NCBI GenBank assembly: GCA_016648135.1
Contig: JADDOH010002582.1
Coordinates: 1-64,000 of the forward strand
DNA: 64,000 bases
Direction of reading: 5' to 3'
DNA from: Agrypnia vestita
Lineage: Eukaryota; Arthropoda; Insecta; Trichoptera; Phryganeidae
Shown here: positions 21,392 to 32,819 of the stretch, one piece after another
How the letters are laid out: every line of letters begins with the position of its first letter
Numbering within the stretch: position 1 is the stretch's first letter
Notes under the pieces: model-generated
Seen by the model: only the letters and a program-made list of their open reading frames with translations
Told to the model about the DNA's origin: nothing
The model's database searches: none
Made by a program: the position numbers and the translations under genes

Positions 21392-22969
21392 AGATAGAGT
21401 TTTTACTTTCCAATTATTTGGCGTTTTTACTTTTTTTTCTATATATTTTTTCGCAAGGTTGCAAGCAAAAACAGATTTATTTTACACCAAATCTTTTTTT
21501 ATTTTTTTTATTATTTTCTATTATTTTCAAATTATTATTATACAAAGTCGACTCGAAAGTCTGGGTTCCTGTATAATCACACTTGGGTGACGTCATTATA
21601 ATAAAGCAGTACCTATAGGTGAAAATTAGTCGTTCCTAGAAGCATCCACCCTATACAGAGAAGAAGTTTGAATGACATCAAATGAAGAATTCTGCATACA
21701 GGTCTTTTTCTTGCGTATAAAGAATTTATAATGAAAACTTTGTTTTATGAGTTAAATTATGTAAATTTAAATTATGATTAAGTTTGATTTACAGCTAGTT
21801 TAACACATTCTCAGACGCAAAAATATATCCGTGATGTTTTTTATTATTTTGAGAATTAGAAAACAACAATATTACATAATAAGATTATTTCCACGATTCC
21901 AAAGAAATACAATCATCATTTAGAGCCGTTTTTTGAAGGTGAAGTAATTTTATGCCGACTTAAACAATTGAAATTGGAACTAAGAAATTGAAAGGTTCAA
22001 GCATTTGACAATATTCACCGGATAAACATTAATTGATTTTATCTAAAGACTTTCAAATATCTTGTCCATGACACAAGCAAATTTAAGGATAAGCGCTAAC
22101 TGTTGGTCATTTAATTTTATTTTTCATTAAACACTGATTAAAACTAAACCGGAAGTAGTGGAATGGCTCCCGATGTGCTGCGATATCTCCGAAATTGAAA
22201 TGTTTTCAATACAAAAACGTTTTCAGTGTCTTAGGAATTATCAATAGTTGCTTAATGTACGCAAATATGTTATCTTATGAATATAAAGCATTTTGATGAT
22301 AGAACTGTACTAAAATAATTAAGAATATTTATAATTTTTTATAAATAAATATTTATAAAGTTTTGAATATACAAGAAATTTTAAAGTTTTTTGATGATTT
22401 CAAAACGATTTTTATTCACATAAAGAGATACATTGCAATTATTCTTAAGGTATACTTTGAGTTTTCATCGACTATTTAAAAGCCAGATTTTTTAAATATT
22501 ACAAACACGCTAATAACTATTTTAAAATAAAAAATCAGAAGCATGAAATATGTCAACAAATTTCGCGGTTTCAAATTCAGATTGATTCTCAATCAAATTA
22601 ATCTGAATTTTAAAAGTGCGTCATTTGTCGTCGAGGAGACAAGCCAGAGCGACCAAAACAATAAAAAGTTAATCACTTTAAAAAATATTTTATTTACAAC
22701 TTTAGGCATTAAATCAACAAAAAAAAATTTAAATCCTAAATTTTAAAATAAATTATAAAGGCCATCTAAATTAATAGGTACCTGTAAAAAGGTTCGAATG
22801 ATTGTACCTAAAATAAAAATTTTTAAAACTCAAATAAATCGGAATTTAAGTATAAATTGAGTGTAAGCAAATCTACATCTACAGTAATTTAAATTGCATA
22901 TTGAAACTGACATAGCGACAAGCAAAATAAGAACCGCCCACAGTTGTACTGATTTCTACTAAATACTAA
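21392..22969. other. AT-rich spacer with one degenerate foldback copy
   Basis: No gene. At about 22190-22300 it shares TTTTCAGTGTCTTAGGAATT and ATCAATAGTT with the foldback element at 42766-43069, so an old copy of that family is present. A 67-codon frame at 22543 is low-complexity and not credible. Confidence 0.4.
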
Positions 22970-23114
22970 GGGCCGGTTGTTTCAAGTTGGATTAAAGTAA
23001 GCGTTCTTTAAAAGCGTAGATTTTTACGTTCTCCACTAATCAGACGATCCGTTTTCGTAAAAATCTATGCTTTGATCGGCCGCTTACTTTGATCGAACTT
23101 GAAACAACCGGGCC
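22970..23114. mobile_element. PIF/Harbinger-type MITE, 145 bp, TAA duplication
   Basis: Starts GGGCCGGTTGTTTCAAGTT, ends AACTTGAAACAACCGGGCC, TAA at 22967-22969 and 23115-23117. The interior is inverted relative to the 13767 copy (TCTCCACTAATCAGACGATC), consistent with a near-palindromic element inserted the other way round. Confidence 0.82.
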
Positions 23115-23163
23115 TAAGTGAAAAGATTTATGAAGGATTTTAACATTGCGAAATAAATGCTTC

Positions 23164-23362
23164 TAAAGCCCGGTCGCTGAAAAAAGAGAATTTCGTACAT
23201 TGACCCTACGCTACGTACCTATCCTTGTCGCAATTATGTTGCTGTCACGCTCGCACAGGCACAGCGAGCGAGCGTGATAGCAACATAATTGTACGCGTGC
23301 GACAAGGATACGTAGCGTAGGGTCAATGTACGAAAATCTCTCTTTTTGGCGACCGGGCTTTA
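23164..23362. mobile_element. 199-bp foldback element
   Basis: The two halves pair almost throughout: TAAAGCCCGGTCGC (23164-23177) with GCGACCGGGCTTTA (23349-23362), then GTACATTGACCCTACGCTAC with its complement, and CTTGTCGC / GCGACAAG. It abuts the next element with no spacer. GC-rich centre (GCGAGCGAGCGTGATAGCA). Superfamily not assigned. Confidence 0.75.
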
Positions 23363-24556
23363 GAGTCCATTCACTTTAGGTAAGCCTTTTACATTAGTGT
23401 GAATAATACCCTCTGTAACACGTAAATTGTGAAATTGTATTCGTTTTTTAAACTAACTTGATTGTCCGCTCCAGTAACACTCTGACCAGCGAGCGGAGCA
23501 GTCGTTTCTTTGTTTAATATTTTTCGATTAAAGATACGGTGAGTACAAAATCACGAATATTTTTAAATTAGGAAAGGAGAAATCGCTTTCAGGTCAAACA
23601 AAGGAGATAGTTTTAAATAAATATCTCGAAGAATTATATAAAGATAAGTTATATAAAGATAAAATGGAAAAAGTTGATAAAATAATCATCAGCGAATGGA
23701 AAAATGTTTGCTGACATACGAAAGGAATTTAAATTCAGCACGCGACGAAGGATATTCAAATGGATGAAATCAGAGACTTTAATCAATTTAATATGAATTT
23801 AGACGAGGATTCGGAGCCCGATACAAACGATTATAGTTTATCTGATAAAATTAAATATAAGAATTCGAAATTATTTAACCACAATTATACCCGCTTATAT
23901 ATTTATTTTAAAATCCATAATCCGTCAAAAATAACGTAATTTTATTATATATTTCGGCCGCCAGTTAAGGCTGTGAGAACAGCGCTATCCAGAGTAGCGT
24001 AGCGCCTTGATAACATTAGTGATGGAAATAAAATAGAGAATTTTGCTTCCTATACCTCATTATTATTTGAGCCATATGGCAGCTTTAGTGATGGACATTT
24101 TTGCATAGAGAATGATATATTAATTAATACTAATGACATATGCCTTACTATAGTGGATAAACTTAGATGTTTTAATTACCTATACTTAAACTGAAATATT
24201 TAAAACAATCGTGAAATTAAAAAAATCTAATTCAGAGTATTTTATTAAAAAAACATAAAGTCAATGTCTTTATTTTATTTAACAATTTTGAAATCATACT
24301 AATTTTGAAAACGAAATTAGATCAGTTATTGGATTACGGACGGTTACGAAGATTTCTAAATAATTATTATTTGGGGATTAAATAAATGAAATATAGTTTT
24401 TTTATAATACATATATGCTAATTTCAAGAAAATGAAATACTATTTATATATTTTTTTGCGTCTACCATTTACTCAAAAAAAGAATGTTACGAGATTTTGT
24501 AAACGGACTGTTACTCACACTAATACAAAAGGCTTACCTAAAGTGAATGGACTCTA
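23361..24556. mobile_element. DNA-transposon-like element, 1.2 kb, with ~42-bp terminal inverted repeats
   Basis: The left end TAGAGTCCATTCACTTTAGG (continuing TAAGCCTTTTACATTAGTGTGA) is mirrored at 24513-24556 (ending CCTAAAGTGAATGGACTCTA). The interior has a short coding-like trace at about 23590-23714 reading SLSGQTKEIVLNKYLEEL then YKDKLYKDKMEKVDKIIISE, ending in TGA, so the unit may be a deleted relative of an autonomous transposon. From about 23925 it holds a block (CGTCAAAAATAACG, TATATTTCGGCCGCCAGTTA, TAGTGATGGA) repeated at 24545-24760 and 52270-52600. Confidence 0.65.
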
Positions 24557-25026
24557 ACCCATCAAAAATGACTTGCTTTTGTTATATATTTCGGCCGCCA
24601 GTTTATGCTGGGAGAACAGCGTTATCTAGAGTAGCGTTTTGATAGCGTTAGTGATGGACATTGTTAAAAAGAGAATTATGCTTTTTTGCTCCTTATACCT
24701 CATTATTATATTACATATATTATTATTTGAGCATTCTGGTAGCTTTGGTGACGGACATTGTTACGTTTTAATTTTCAGTAAACTAAAATATTTAAAAATT
24801 CCAATTTTGAGCATTTTATTTAAAAAAGCACATAGTCAATGTTTTCATTTTCTTTAATAACAATTTTGAAATCATATTTATTTTGAAAACGGAATTAGTT
24901 TTTTATAATACTTGTACTTGTACCTATGCTTATTTTAGGTTTAGAAACTAAAAACTAACTAGTTTTTGTAATCGCACTGTTACTCACACTAATGCAAGTG
25001 GCTTTCCTAACGTGAACGGACTCTAC
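24557..25026. mobile_element. Second partial copy of the same element, right end
   Basis: Starts with the internal CATCAAAAATGAC / TATATTTCGGCCGCCAGTTT block and ends TTACTCACACTAATGCAAGT through AACGTGAACGGACTCTA, the same right terminus as at 24556. So the right half is present twice in tandem. Confidence 0.6.
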
Positions 25027-25680
25027 CTATCTTCTCCTAGCCAACTTAGTAAAGAATGCACATTTCTAAAAAATAACTTTTTGCAAATGTTATCCAACTG
25101 GACTTTATACAATTTATGATTAATACATTGCAAAAAAAATCTGATTTAGATTTCTGCAAGGTTTATTAAGCTTGTTTTAAAGCGAATGAATTATTAATAG
25201 TCGTTGTAAGTAAGTGTAATAAAAGTCGGATATATTTAAAAAAAATGTAATCTTTGAAGTCGCTTATCTCTCTCTTTAAATATTGATATTACTTTCGCCG
25301 TAACTTCGCCGTTCACCCGTGAAAAATCACGGTAATTTGGTGAGCATGCCACCGTTGCGTGTTGCCCGAACCATTGCGTGTCACACTCTAATTATTTATC
25401 TAAAGTTTTAACTCCAGCAAGTTACGAATTTACGGACCGACAGACAGACAACGAAATTATTATATTTCGACTCAATAATTTAGGCAGGAGTCTTATCTAC
25501 AAAGTATTGTGGACTAGCTCTATTACACTCCGTGTATCTGTTGTAAGCCAATCGGAATATTTGAAATCTATGAAATACTTACAAAATTAAAAAAGATTAA
25601 TAAAGATTCACAGTTAATTTGAAAATACAAATTTACAATATTAACAATATATTTATTATTAGGATATCACGACCGTTCAG
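25027..25680. repeat. Degenerate copy of the 220-bp dispersed family, split
   Basis: Fragments such as TTGTTTTAAAGCGAATGAAT (about 25172) and AGGCAGGAGTCTTATCTACA with CTAGCTCTATTACACTCCGT (to about 25540) match the repeat at 17.4-18.1 kb. Intervening sequence holds an insertion with GACAGACAGACAACG. No gene. Confidence 0.45.
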
Positions 25681-26575
25681 AATTCTGGTTCGAGTTTTCT
25701 GGGACGTTTTGCCGTGCTTCTACAACCGTTCTGGCCGACGCACAGTAATTCGCCTAGAACAAGCTAGGTGGACAAAAACATTTTTTTCTACGATTTGATT
25801 GTCAATGGATTAAAATAATATGTGATGAATGTGATTAATAATATTTTGTTATTTTATTGAATAATTACGCATTTTTTGATAATTTAGAATAAAAACTTAA
25901 GTAGGTACTGAATAACAATTTATTATAAAAATCGACATTGTTATAACAAGAAATTATGTTGAGGTATTCCAAAATTAAAAAGACGCTCTCAAATTTAAAT
26001 TGGATTAATATAATATAACAAGGACTAAAATTAAATACAATGATATTCATTCACAAAATATTAAATGATAAAATGCAAAAATATTTTAAAAATAAGATAA
26101 AATATAGATACATAGACAATACCTACAAGAAACGCAAACATAATAAGTATCCAAAATAGAAAAAAGACAAACACACAAAACTGTATTTATTACAAGGGAA
26201 TAAATGAATGTAATAACCTGCCAGAAGGTGTGAGAAATCTGAGCAGAATCGACATGTTTAAGTTAGAATGTAAACGTTTCGGATCCCATTGCAGGGTCCG
26301 ACATCAGGGTTGATGTATCGTGAGACAACTGCCCTAACGTTCCTTGCAGTTGCCTTTTGCAAGTCGGTACCATTTTACTCTAGGTGCAGTGTGTTGTACA
26401 AAATCAATTTATCAAGCAATAAATATTTTCTGGTTTGAGATTTCTGGAACGTTGTGCCGTGTTTCTGCGACCTTTCTGGCTGGCGTTTCGGATCCCATCG
26501 CAGGGTCCTGCAATAGGCACCGTATCTTACTTACAAAAGGCAACTGCAAGGAATTCGTCGGAATAAACTGATTTG
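25681..26575. repeat. Repeat block with direct and inverted sub-repeats
   Basis: TTTCGGATCCCAT-GCAGGGTCC occurs at 26277 and again at 26484. TTCTGG-ACGTT-TGCCGTG occurs at about 25698 and 26441. GTTCCTTGCAGTTGCCTTTT (26339) is inverted as AAAAGGCAACTGCAAGGAAT (26535). This points to a rearranged element of unknown class. No protein recognised. Confidence 0.45.
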
Positions 26576-26731
26576 AAATCTCTACCAGTCAAAGATCAAT
26601 GGGGCTATTAAATCCAGGTGTTAATATTGGTTTTCAAATAAATCATCAATCGTAACACCGTGACGTATTTGATATTTTGGTCAAAATTGACTTTTTGTAC
26701 GAAGTCAAATTTCCTATCTTTGTGTTACAAC

Positions 26732-27097
26732 TAGGGAATGCAATCCCGATCCCGCGAGATCTCGAGGCATTTTACGAGATCAATCCCGAACCGAAAAATC
26801 GGACGAGATTATCGGGATTGATCAGCATTTTTTATTTTGTATGTTTAATTGTATATGTCTATAGAGTTTTTTGTGAGTACTTAAAACATGTTCATGTCAC
26901 ATTTAAATAATGAAAATAGCTTTGAATAATATTCGCTATATTTTATCAACCTAAGCAAGGCATTGTTGTTAATTGCTATTCAGCTCTATAAACACAAAAG
27001 TATTCGGGATCCCGATCCGTGGGGATCCCGTGGGATTGGAAATTATAATCTCGAGGGATCCCGAAAGGGCAATCCCGACTCGGGATTGCATTCCCTA
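26732..27097. mobile_element. hAT-type MITE, 366 bp, with 8-bp target duplication
   Basis: Terminal inverted repeats of 18 bp, TAGGGAATGCAATCCCGA and its complement. Flanks GTTACAAC (26724-26731) and TTTACAAC (27098-27105) match 7 of 8. The interior is full of CGGGAT/ATCCCG words and has no transposase. Different family from the hAT MITE at 407 despite the TAGGGA start. Confidence 0.82.
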
Positions 27098-27127
27098 TTT
27101 ACAACATATCAAATTTTCTGGTAGTTT

Positions 27128-27250
27128 GGGCGGGTTGTTTGATCAGGAGTAAGAGTAATAGTTAAGAAAAAAGGATAGATTTTTGCGTTTTCCACCAATC
27201 GAAACACCGGTCTTAACTATTGCTCTAACTACTGATCACACAACCGGCCC
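27128..27250. mobile_element. Divergent Harbinger-type foldback MITE
   Basis: Ends GGGCGGGTTGTTTGATCAG and CTGATCACACAACCGGCCC. Internal TTTTTGCGTTTTCCACCAAT also occurs in the 7199 copy. The right flank is TAA, the left TTT, so the duplication is not intact. It lies about 30 bp after the hAT MITE. Confidence 0.6.
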
Positions 27251-27254
27251 TAAT

Positions 27255-27985
27255 AAGAGATGTAGGTCAAATTCCGCTGAAACGAATAGGTACCTACTGA
27301 AATTTCCGAAATAACGAATTATTTTCATGATCCAGATGGAATATTGGGTTTTACTCCCATATTTAGTCTAACGAAATTTCATTAGGTACGGGTATACCGA
27401 ACGAAAATTTTTTTTCGTTATAATGAGATTTTACTGTAACAAGAAAACAAATTTATTTTTTAGTAGCGCTTGTGATATTAAACTGATCTTGATACGCATC
27501 CCTTTTTCTACTTCTACTTTTTTTCAGAGAAAAAAACTGACATAAAAGCAGAAAAATACACGAATTTTATAGGTAAAGCCAAACTTCAAACAACTCTGAA
27601 TATTTTTTTATAGGTGTCCTAGTTTACGTAGGGACCGTGACATTCGTATTTCCAAATTTTTTAGAATAGGTACCTAATGTTGTTTTAAATAACTTGGTAA
27701 TTTTAGTTTTCAATAAAATAATAAAAATAACAAATTTACACGTTACATCTATCCATTTAAAAGCCTTATCAGAAGAAGATATGCCTTTCTAACATTCACT
27801 TTATTATATGTAAGTGTATGTATATTTGTTGTTTTCGGCATGTGATTATTTATAAATCTGTCGAGATAAAAAAAATTGAAATATTGCGCGCTTTAAAGCG
27901 CGCGGTTAAAGCTCGAGTTACACCGTTACACGAGACAGCTCGTTGATAATAACACTTGTATTATAATTTTCTTAAAGTTGTAGAT
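27255..27985. other. Gene-less AT-rich stretch
   Basis: No coding or repeat structure beyond a small palindrome GCGCGCTTTAAAGCGCGC near 27886-27903. Confidence 0.4.
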
Positions 27986-27989
27986 GGGT

Positions 27990-28275
27990 TTCTGGAAATG
28001 CGGGGCTATTTGTTTCGCACAACCATTTCCCGCCAGTGGCGGCCCGCCCTCCTTCCTTAGTTCATGAATACAAATACGATTACTTGCCTTCCCTCGGCTC
28101 TGAGCCGCAAACCCCGCGCAAACTTGAGACATTTCTATGCAAATCGACAGTGTGGAGGGCTTATATTATTAGGGGTCGTTGAAAAAAATGGCGAGTCGAG
28201 AAGCTGGGGGGGAAAATGGCCGATTGGAGGCGCGGAGGGGATCATCCGGTCCCCCGTCCTGGCCGCAGTAGCGTA
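27990..28275. other. GC-rich island
   Basis: About 280 bp with several CGG/CCG words, sharply delimited from AT-rich flanks. Overlapping frames on both strands (68-70 codons) have no known domain. Could be a regulatory region or an unrecognised exon. Confidence 0.35.
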
Positions 28276-28339
28276 ATTCCGATAAAAAAATACTCTCATA
28301 AAAATTCATTCAGTTTGTAAGTGTTTCAAAATAATATAT

Positions 28340-28488
28340 TTTTTATATAGAAATAAATAAGCGAACATAGAATACGTGTCACATTAATATTTTTATTATT
28401 TTCAAACTAAGCTAAACGATTGTTATGTAGAAGAATGACTAACTTAATGGTCATCTGGAATGGGACTCGAACCACCGACCACTGTGTG
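28340..28488 (-). mobile_element. tRNA-derived SINE, truncated at the 5' end
   Basis: Reading the - strand gives a B-box-like GGTTCGAGTCCCATTCCAG (28462-28480 in the + coordinates) and the conserved tail AGTTTGAAAATAATA-like / CGTATTC. The A-box side is missing. Matches the copies at 30029 (+) and 40158 (-). Confidence 0.7.
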
Positions 28489-28654
28489 TATGTATGCACA
28501 TTTTTATTCAGTTATAAAAAAATATATATCTAGTACATAAACTTTTTGAAAATAATGTATGATTAGATGCTGTGTTTTACAAATTGTGCACTTTATCTAT
28601 GAAAAACCTTTTTATTAAATCTTTTTTATTAAACCTTTTTATTCATATATGAGG

Positions 28655-28885
28655 GATGTAAAATCAAAGGCAGCAATATTAAAAAAATGAATGCAATCAT
28701 TGAAGATTACTAATTCGACAGAAATTCGAGATTTTATAGGAAATACAGCCTACACCTACATTTACAGGAAACATGATTTTGGAAGGGATAGATATATAAA
28801 ATATAGAATTCAGTATATTCTAAATGACTGCATTCAAAACATTTTTTTTATTTTTTGGATATTACTGCATTTGCTTTTATAGCCC
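28655..28885. mobile_element. Foldback MITE with AAAGGCAGCAATA ends
   Basis: The left end ATCAAAGGCAGCAATAT pairs with the right end ATATTACTGCATTTGCTTTT. Internal inverted GAATGCAATCATT / ATGACTGCATTC and TTTTATAGGAAATAC sequences also occur in the copy at about 35415-35620. No coding content. Confidence 0.55.
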
Positions 28886-28889
28886 ATAT

Positions 28890-30025
28890 ATGATGGTTTG
28901 ATTTCTCTTACCTATATATTATGTTTTTTTATTTTGTATATCAAGACTTGAATATTTGTATTTAATTTGTTGCTCAACTGCATATAAGTAATACTCTTTT
29001 ATTGCTAATGCCCACAAGTGGAGGTGTCACGGACTAAGCGGAGCAGAAAATTCTACCTTTTCTCATTCTCATTGCCGTCACTAGACCTGTTGTGCGCAAG
29101 CGTAGTGACTCTTATTTATTATTACTAATAATAAGTTATGTGTAGAATTAGAAAGTACCTACATTATAAAATAATCATTAGTAGCGCTGGGAGTCCAATG
29201 CCACACAGAAGACGCATTTAGCTTAATCACTGTCGCAAGGCCTTTACTGATCACTGAACAAAATTTATTTTGCGAGTTCTCGATCTTCTGCGCAAAAACC
29301 ATAGCCGGCGTATAGTGTAGGTAATCTTTGTAAGTAATTTTCATTTTCATGCAGAGTTTCGTTAGGTATAACGAATAGTTTGCATCATGCCTCCTTCTAC
29401 AGACACATTATTCTTTCATTCATTTGATAATATAATTTGCGTAGTTAAATAGCGGCGTTTTCTGAAGGATTTCACAGCTTTACTGGTTGTGAATTTGTGT
29501 CATATATTATTACACTAGTTTTGTAATAGCAGGCGAAGTACTAAATACAGATAAATACTTTATGAAGCTATAGACATTAGGGTAGTTTATAACTTCTTTG
29601 GTGAACCTGGCTTATGTATTAACATATAGCCCCATATTATGCGCTTATCAAACACACTGCGCGGACGATCGGTCGATGTATTTGCTTTGACGATTTGACG
29701 TGACGGAAGAGACGCGGCGGAACGTCCGCGCAATGTGGCGCCGGCCTTAACTTCACGACGTCTTTGATGGGTTGGAAAAAATGCCTGCAAGCAGATTTAT
29801 ATGGATAATAATCCCTGTTATGGAAATAATACTCTCCCTGTCTGGTCGATTGCCAAGAAATCTATGGAATTGAATACTTACGTGTCTACTCTCTGTTAGA
29901 CGTCAAATTTGTCGCTTGAATGATTATTATACTAGTTTTTTTTTATTCATTTTAAATAGAGTTGTGTATATATCGTTAATTTTAAAAAAAAAGATTAACA
30001 TCAATATTTGATGCTGAAAATCCAA
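28890..30025. other. Gene-less stretch
   Basis: Mostly AT-rich. A GC-richer patch at about 29635-29770 has a 67-codon - strand frame without a recognisable domain. No repeat family identified. Confidence 0.4.
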
Positions 30026-30028
30026 AAT

Positions 30029-30150
30029 GATGAGTAGCTTGTTGGCACGGTGGTCATGACGGTCGCCTAGTAATCCGGTGGTCGGTGGTTCGAGTCCCAT
30101 TCCAGGATACTAGTAAGTTAGTCCTATTTTCATGGCACAGCGTTTAGTCC
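30029..30150 (+). mobile_element. tRNA-derived SINE
   Basis: Pol III promoter parts are visible: A-box region after TGAGTAGCTTGTTGGCACGG (TGGTCATGACGG), and B-box GGTTCGAGTCC at 30087-30097. A non-tRNA tail CTAGTAAGTTAGTCCTATTT follows. The head resembles a tRNA but cannot form a full cloverleaf with intact stems. Repeated at 28340, 40158, 49835, 51822 and 56219. Confidence 0.75.
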
Positions 30151-30154
30151 GTGT

Positions 30155-32100
30155 TTACATATTTATCAAAAAAAAATGAATAAAATATTTTTCCCTCCCA
30201 ATCAAATTATAAACGTAGGAAAAGATTTTCAAACAACATGTTTGTTCGGTGAACCGCCACTGAGAGCGGGTCGAGTTTTCATGGATTAGAACGCGAAGTG
30301 GCCGTAAGGGTTGGGGGTTTCGATATTTCTTCAAGGAGGGGTGGTTTGGCTGGCGGGGTTCTAGGCGCAGGAAGATGTATGTAAAACACAAGTGTATTAG
30401 GTTACTAGTAGGCGCTTTTCTGCTGATTTATGTATGTCGCTAACTACACGCTTAGACAACCCGGACAGGGATGGTTCGCCATGTTTCACGAATCACAGGA
30501 AATGTTATATATATCTGTATTATGGTATGGTTTATAGTTTAAGTGTATTTTTGCTGAATTTTATTATACAGGAAGACATAAGGATTCACTGAATATGTAC
30601 TAATACTTTGATTTTTAATTTGTATTACACACAATATGAGTTATTGATTACTACTATAGCTTCGAGAGCAGTCCCTCTCATCTTCAGGTATAGTTTACAA
30701 ACTTAAATACAAAATTTATCAATCGATTCGGGTAGGTCAGAGAGGCGCGCGATGGGGAGGAGATATTTTTTGGTCAATATCGGAAAAAAATAAACGGAGA
30801 AGTGGATTGAAACGTGATATAATTCATAAGTGTGTTTTTAGAATATAGATTTTTAAGGATTGTCATTTCGGTTCAATGGTTTCCAAATTGTTCATTATCC
30901 ATCCTCTATGAGGAACCAAGCGAAGTATTTTTAATTTGTGACTGTCGAAAGAATGATTAGTATTAATTATGTGATTGGAAAATTCGGAGAAGTTGTTACT
31001 AACAGGTTTGTTGGTCGAAGAAGCATTTCTTAGCTAAGAGATATTCGCCGACGGACAAATATCGAAGGTGTGGGGAAGTTCTTTCGGATAGCAGTGAACT
31101 GAGAGAGGCTTGGCAGAATGGTCTCCAACATTCTGTAAGAATACGACACCCAGAAGAATTTTTTGTTAGCAGTAGGTGCGCCTACACATCGATATACCAA
31201 TACATAAGAAAACATTAAGTACACGAGTATATTATCCCCACATATTATGTGACATTATAAATAAATAATATATCATTTGTTGACAGATTGGGAAGACTTG
31301 TTTAAAGAAGCTAAAATTCCCAATTGTAAACTTAGATAATTTTATTCTACAAGTGCTCTCTGAGCATGCGGCGGTATAAAGTATAAATTAGCTTTTGAAA
31401 TTAATTCAATTCTCAATATTTAAATTTATGCCATACGATGACGGCATAAACTTAAACCGTTTTATAATAATATATTATGAAAAAAAAAACAAAATTCTTC
31501 GGTAAAATTCTGACGTCTTGCAGAAATATGCTTGTAATAAGATTTCAAGTATCTGAACATGAAATTTCAGTTTTTTGGGATCAATTTATGTAATTTTTTT
31601 TTCTTTTTTTGACTCTGCATGCGCAGAATAACATTATCTTTCATTTTGAAGATTTGGCAGTGAATGTCGGTATGTATCAATATCCCAGCGTACAAAATAC
31701 AAAAGATAAAGGATGAGAGGCATGTCCCTGCTTAATTCGAGACCAGTCTCACTTGTACCCACCTTAAGACAAGTTTTTAACACCAACCAGTAAAACTAAA
31801 AAAGTTGGAAGAAATTTGATTCGTATATCGGCATCATCCCCATTTTGTATTTATTTATTTACCGTACTAAATGTAAATTAATATTTGATTAATAAATTAT
31901 TATGATATTATTAATTATGAATTTTTTTATGAAGGTTTAATATCCTAGTGTTTTACTGTTTCAACTTGTTTCAAAAAGTATATTTTCCTCTCATTTGCAC
32001 TACCATTGGCTCCATATAAAAGGTAACAGATTGAGATGATCATACCAAAGATAATCCCGGTTGAACTATGTTTAAATTATATCGTATTTACGTCATTATT
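30155..32100. other. Gene-less stretch
   Basis: A GC-richer patch at 30240-30370 (CCGCCACTGAGAGCGGG, GGGGTGGTTTGGCTGGCGGG) and otherwise AT-rich DNA. No convincing exon or repeat. Confidence 0.4.
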
Positions 32101-32114
32101 TTATTTAGGATAAG

Positions 32115-32290
32115 ATAAGTCAAAGATAATTAATATTATATATTTTTATCCGGATAGTGTTAAGGCTTGCTGACGTTCTTAATTAATATTTGTGTATCGT
32201 GGGTTATATCGCGGGTTCGTCCAAGATAATAATATATATTTTATTTAACCGGATAGCGATAAGGCTTGTCGAAGTTAGATTTTTTACATG
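32115..32290. repeat. Imperfect tandem duplication, ~95-bp unit
   Basis: AAGATAATTAATATTATATA...CCGGATAGTGTTAAGGCTTG...GTT is followed about 95 bp later by AAGATAATAATATATATTTT...CCGGATAGCGATAAGGCTTG...GTT. Origin unknown. Confidence 0.55.
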
Positions 32291-32430
32291 GTTGATTGCG
32301 CATTTAAATATTTAAAATGAGTGACAAATAAATAAAATGGTAGACATCGCACACTGCTCAATTAATTAGTCGACAGATGCACGGAGAGATTTAGCAGCGA
32401 AAGTTGAATTTAATATTAAATACTTTTTAC

Positions 32431-32811
32431 CTATGGATTCTGAAAGCAGTCATTCGAAAAGCTAAATAAATGTTACCCTCCATCTCTAATCCATTATCTG
32501 TCAGAGTATTCGTGTAATGTTGGTGTTCTTTATTATTCTTTAAAATTTTCACAATAATTTCCAGCTCTTGTGATTCCAGCCTCGGGGCAAAGCTGGACTC
32601 TCCGCCGTCTTTGAGTCGTGAAGTTGGGCTATTTCTTCTTGGGGAGAAGAGTGAGCACCTCGTCCCTGAACTGCTGAACTGCTGCAGGGCGTTCATGGGG
32701 TTTACAGCATTCACTCTGTACGAGCTGGTGCTGGGCAGCTCTAGCGGCGGGAGCTGTAGAAGGTCTGCAGAAGCCTCAGCGTAAACATCGACGTCAGATT
32801 CATCCAGATAC
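32431..32811 (-). CDS. Candidate internal exon of an unidentified minus-strand gene
   Basis: On the - strand a frame that stays open across the whole 381-bp interval lies between an acceptor-like site (ctcaagtag before 32811) and a donor (CATAG/gtaaaaag at 32431). Phase 2 in, phase 2 out. It begins YLDESDVDVYAEASADLLQL, PPLELPSTSSYRVNAVNPMN and goes on with FSPRRNSPTSRLKDGGESSF. The first ~95 codons are GC-rich with third-position G/C, unlike the AT-rich flanks. The last ~35 are AT-rich, so the true donor may lie earlier (for example a gt near 32545). The composition (acidic, Ser/Pro, basic SPRRNSP) suggests an intracellular disordered region. I do not recognise the family and see no neighbouring exon for certain. 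Confidence 0.45.
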
Positions 32812-32819
32812 CTACTTGA

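Noticed and set aside
30029..30110. Possible functional tRNA gene
   Set aside because: Only A- and B-box-like parts; arms do not form a clean cloverleaf, and several degenerate copies with the same non-tRNA tail exist, so it is a SINE.
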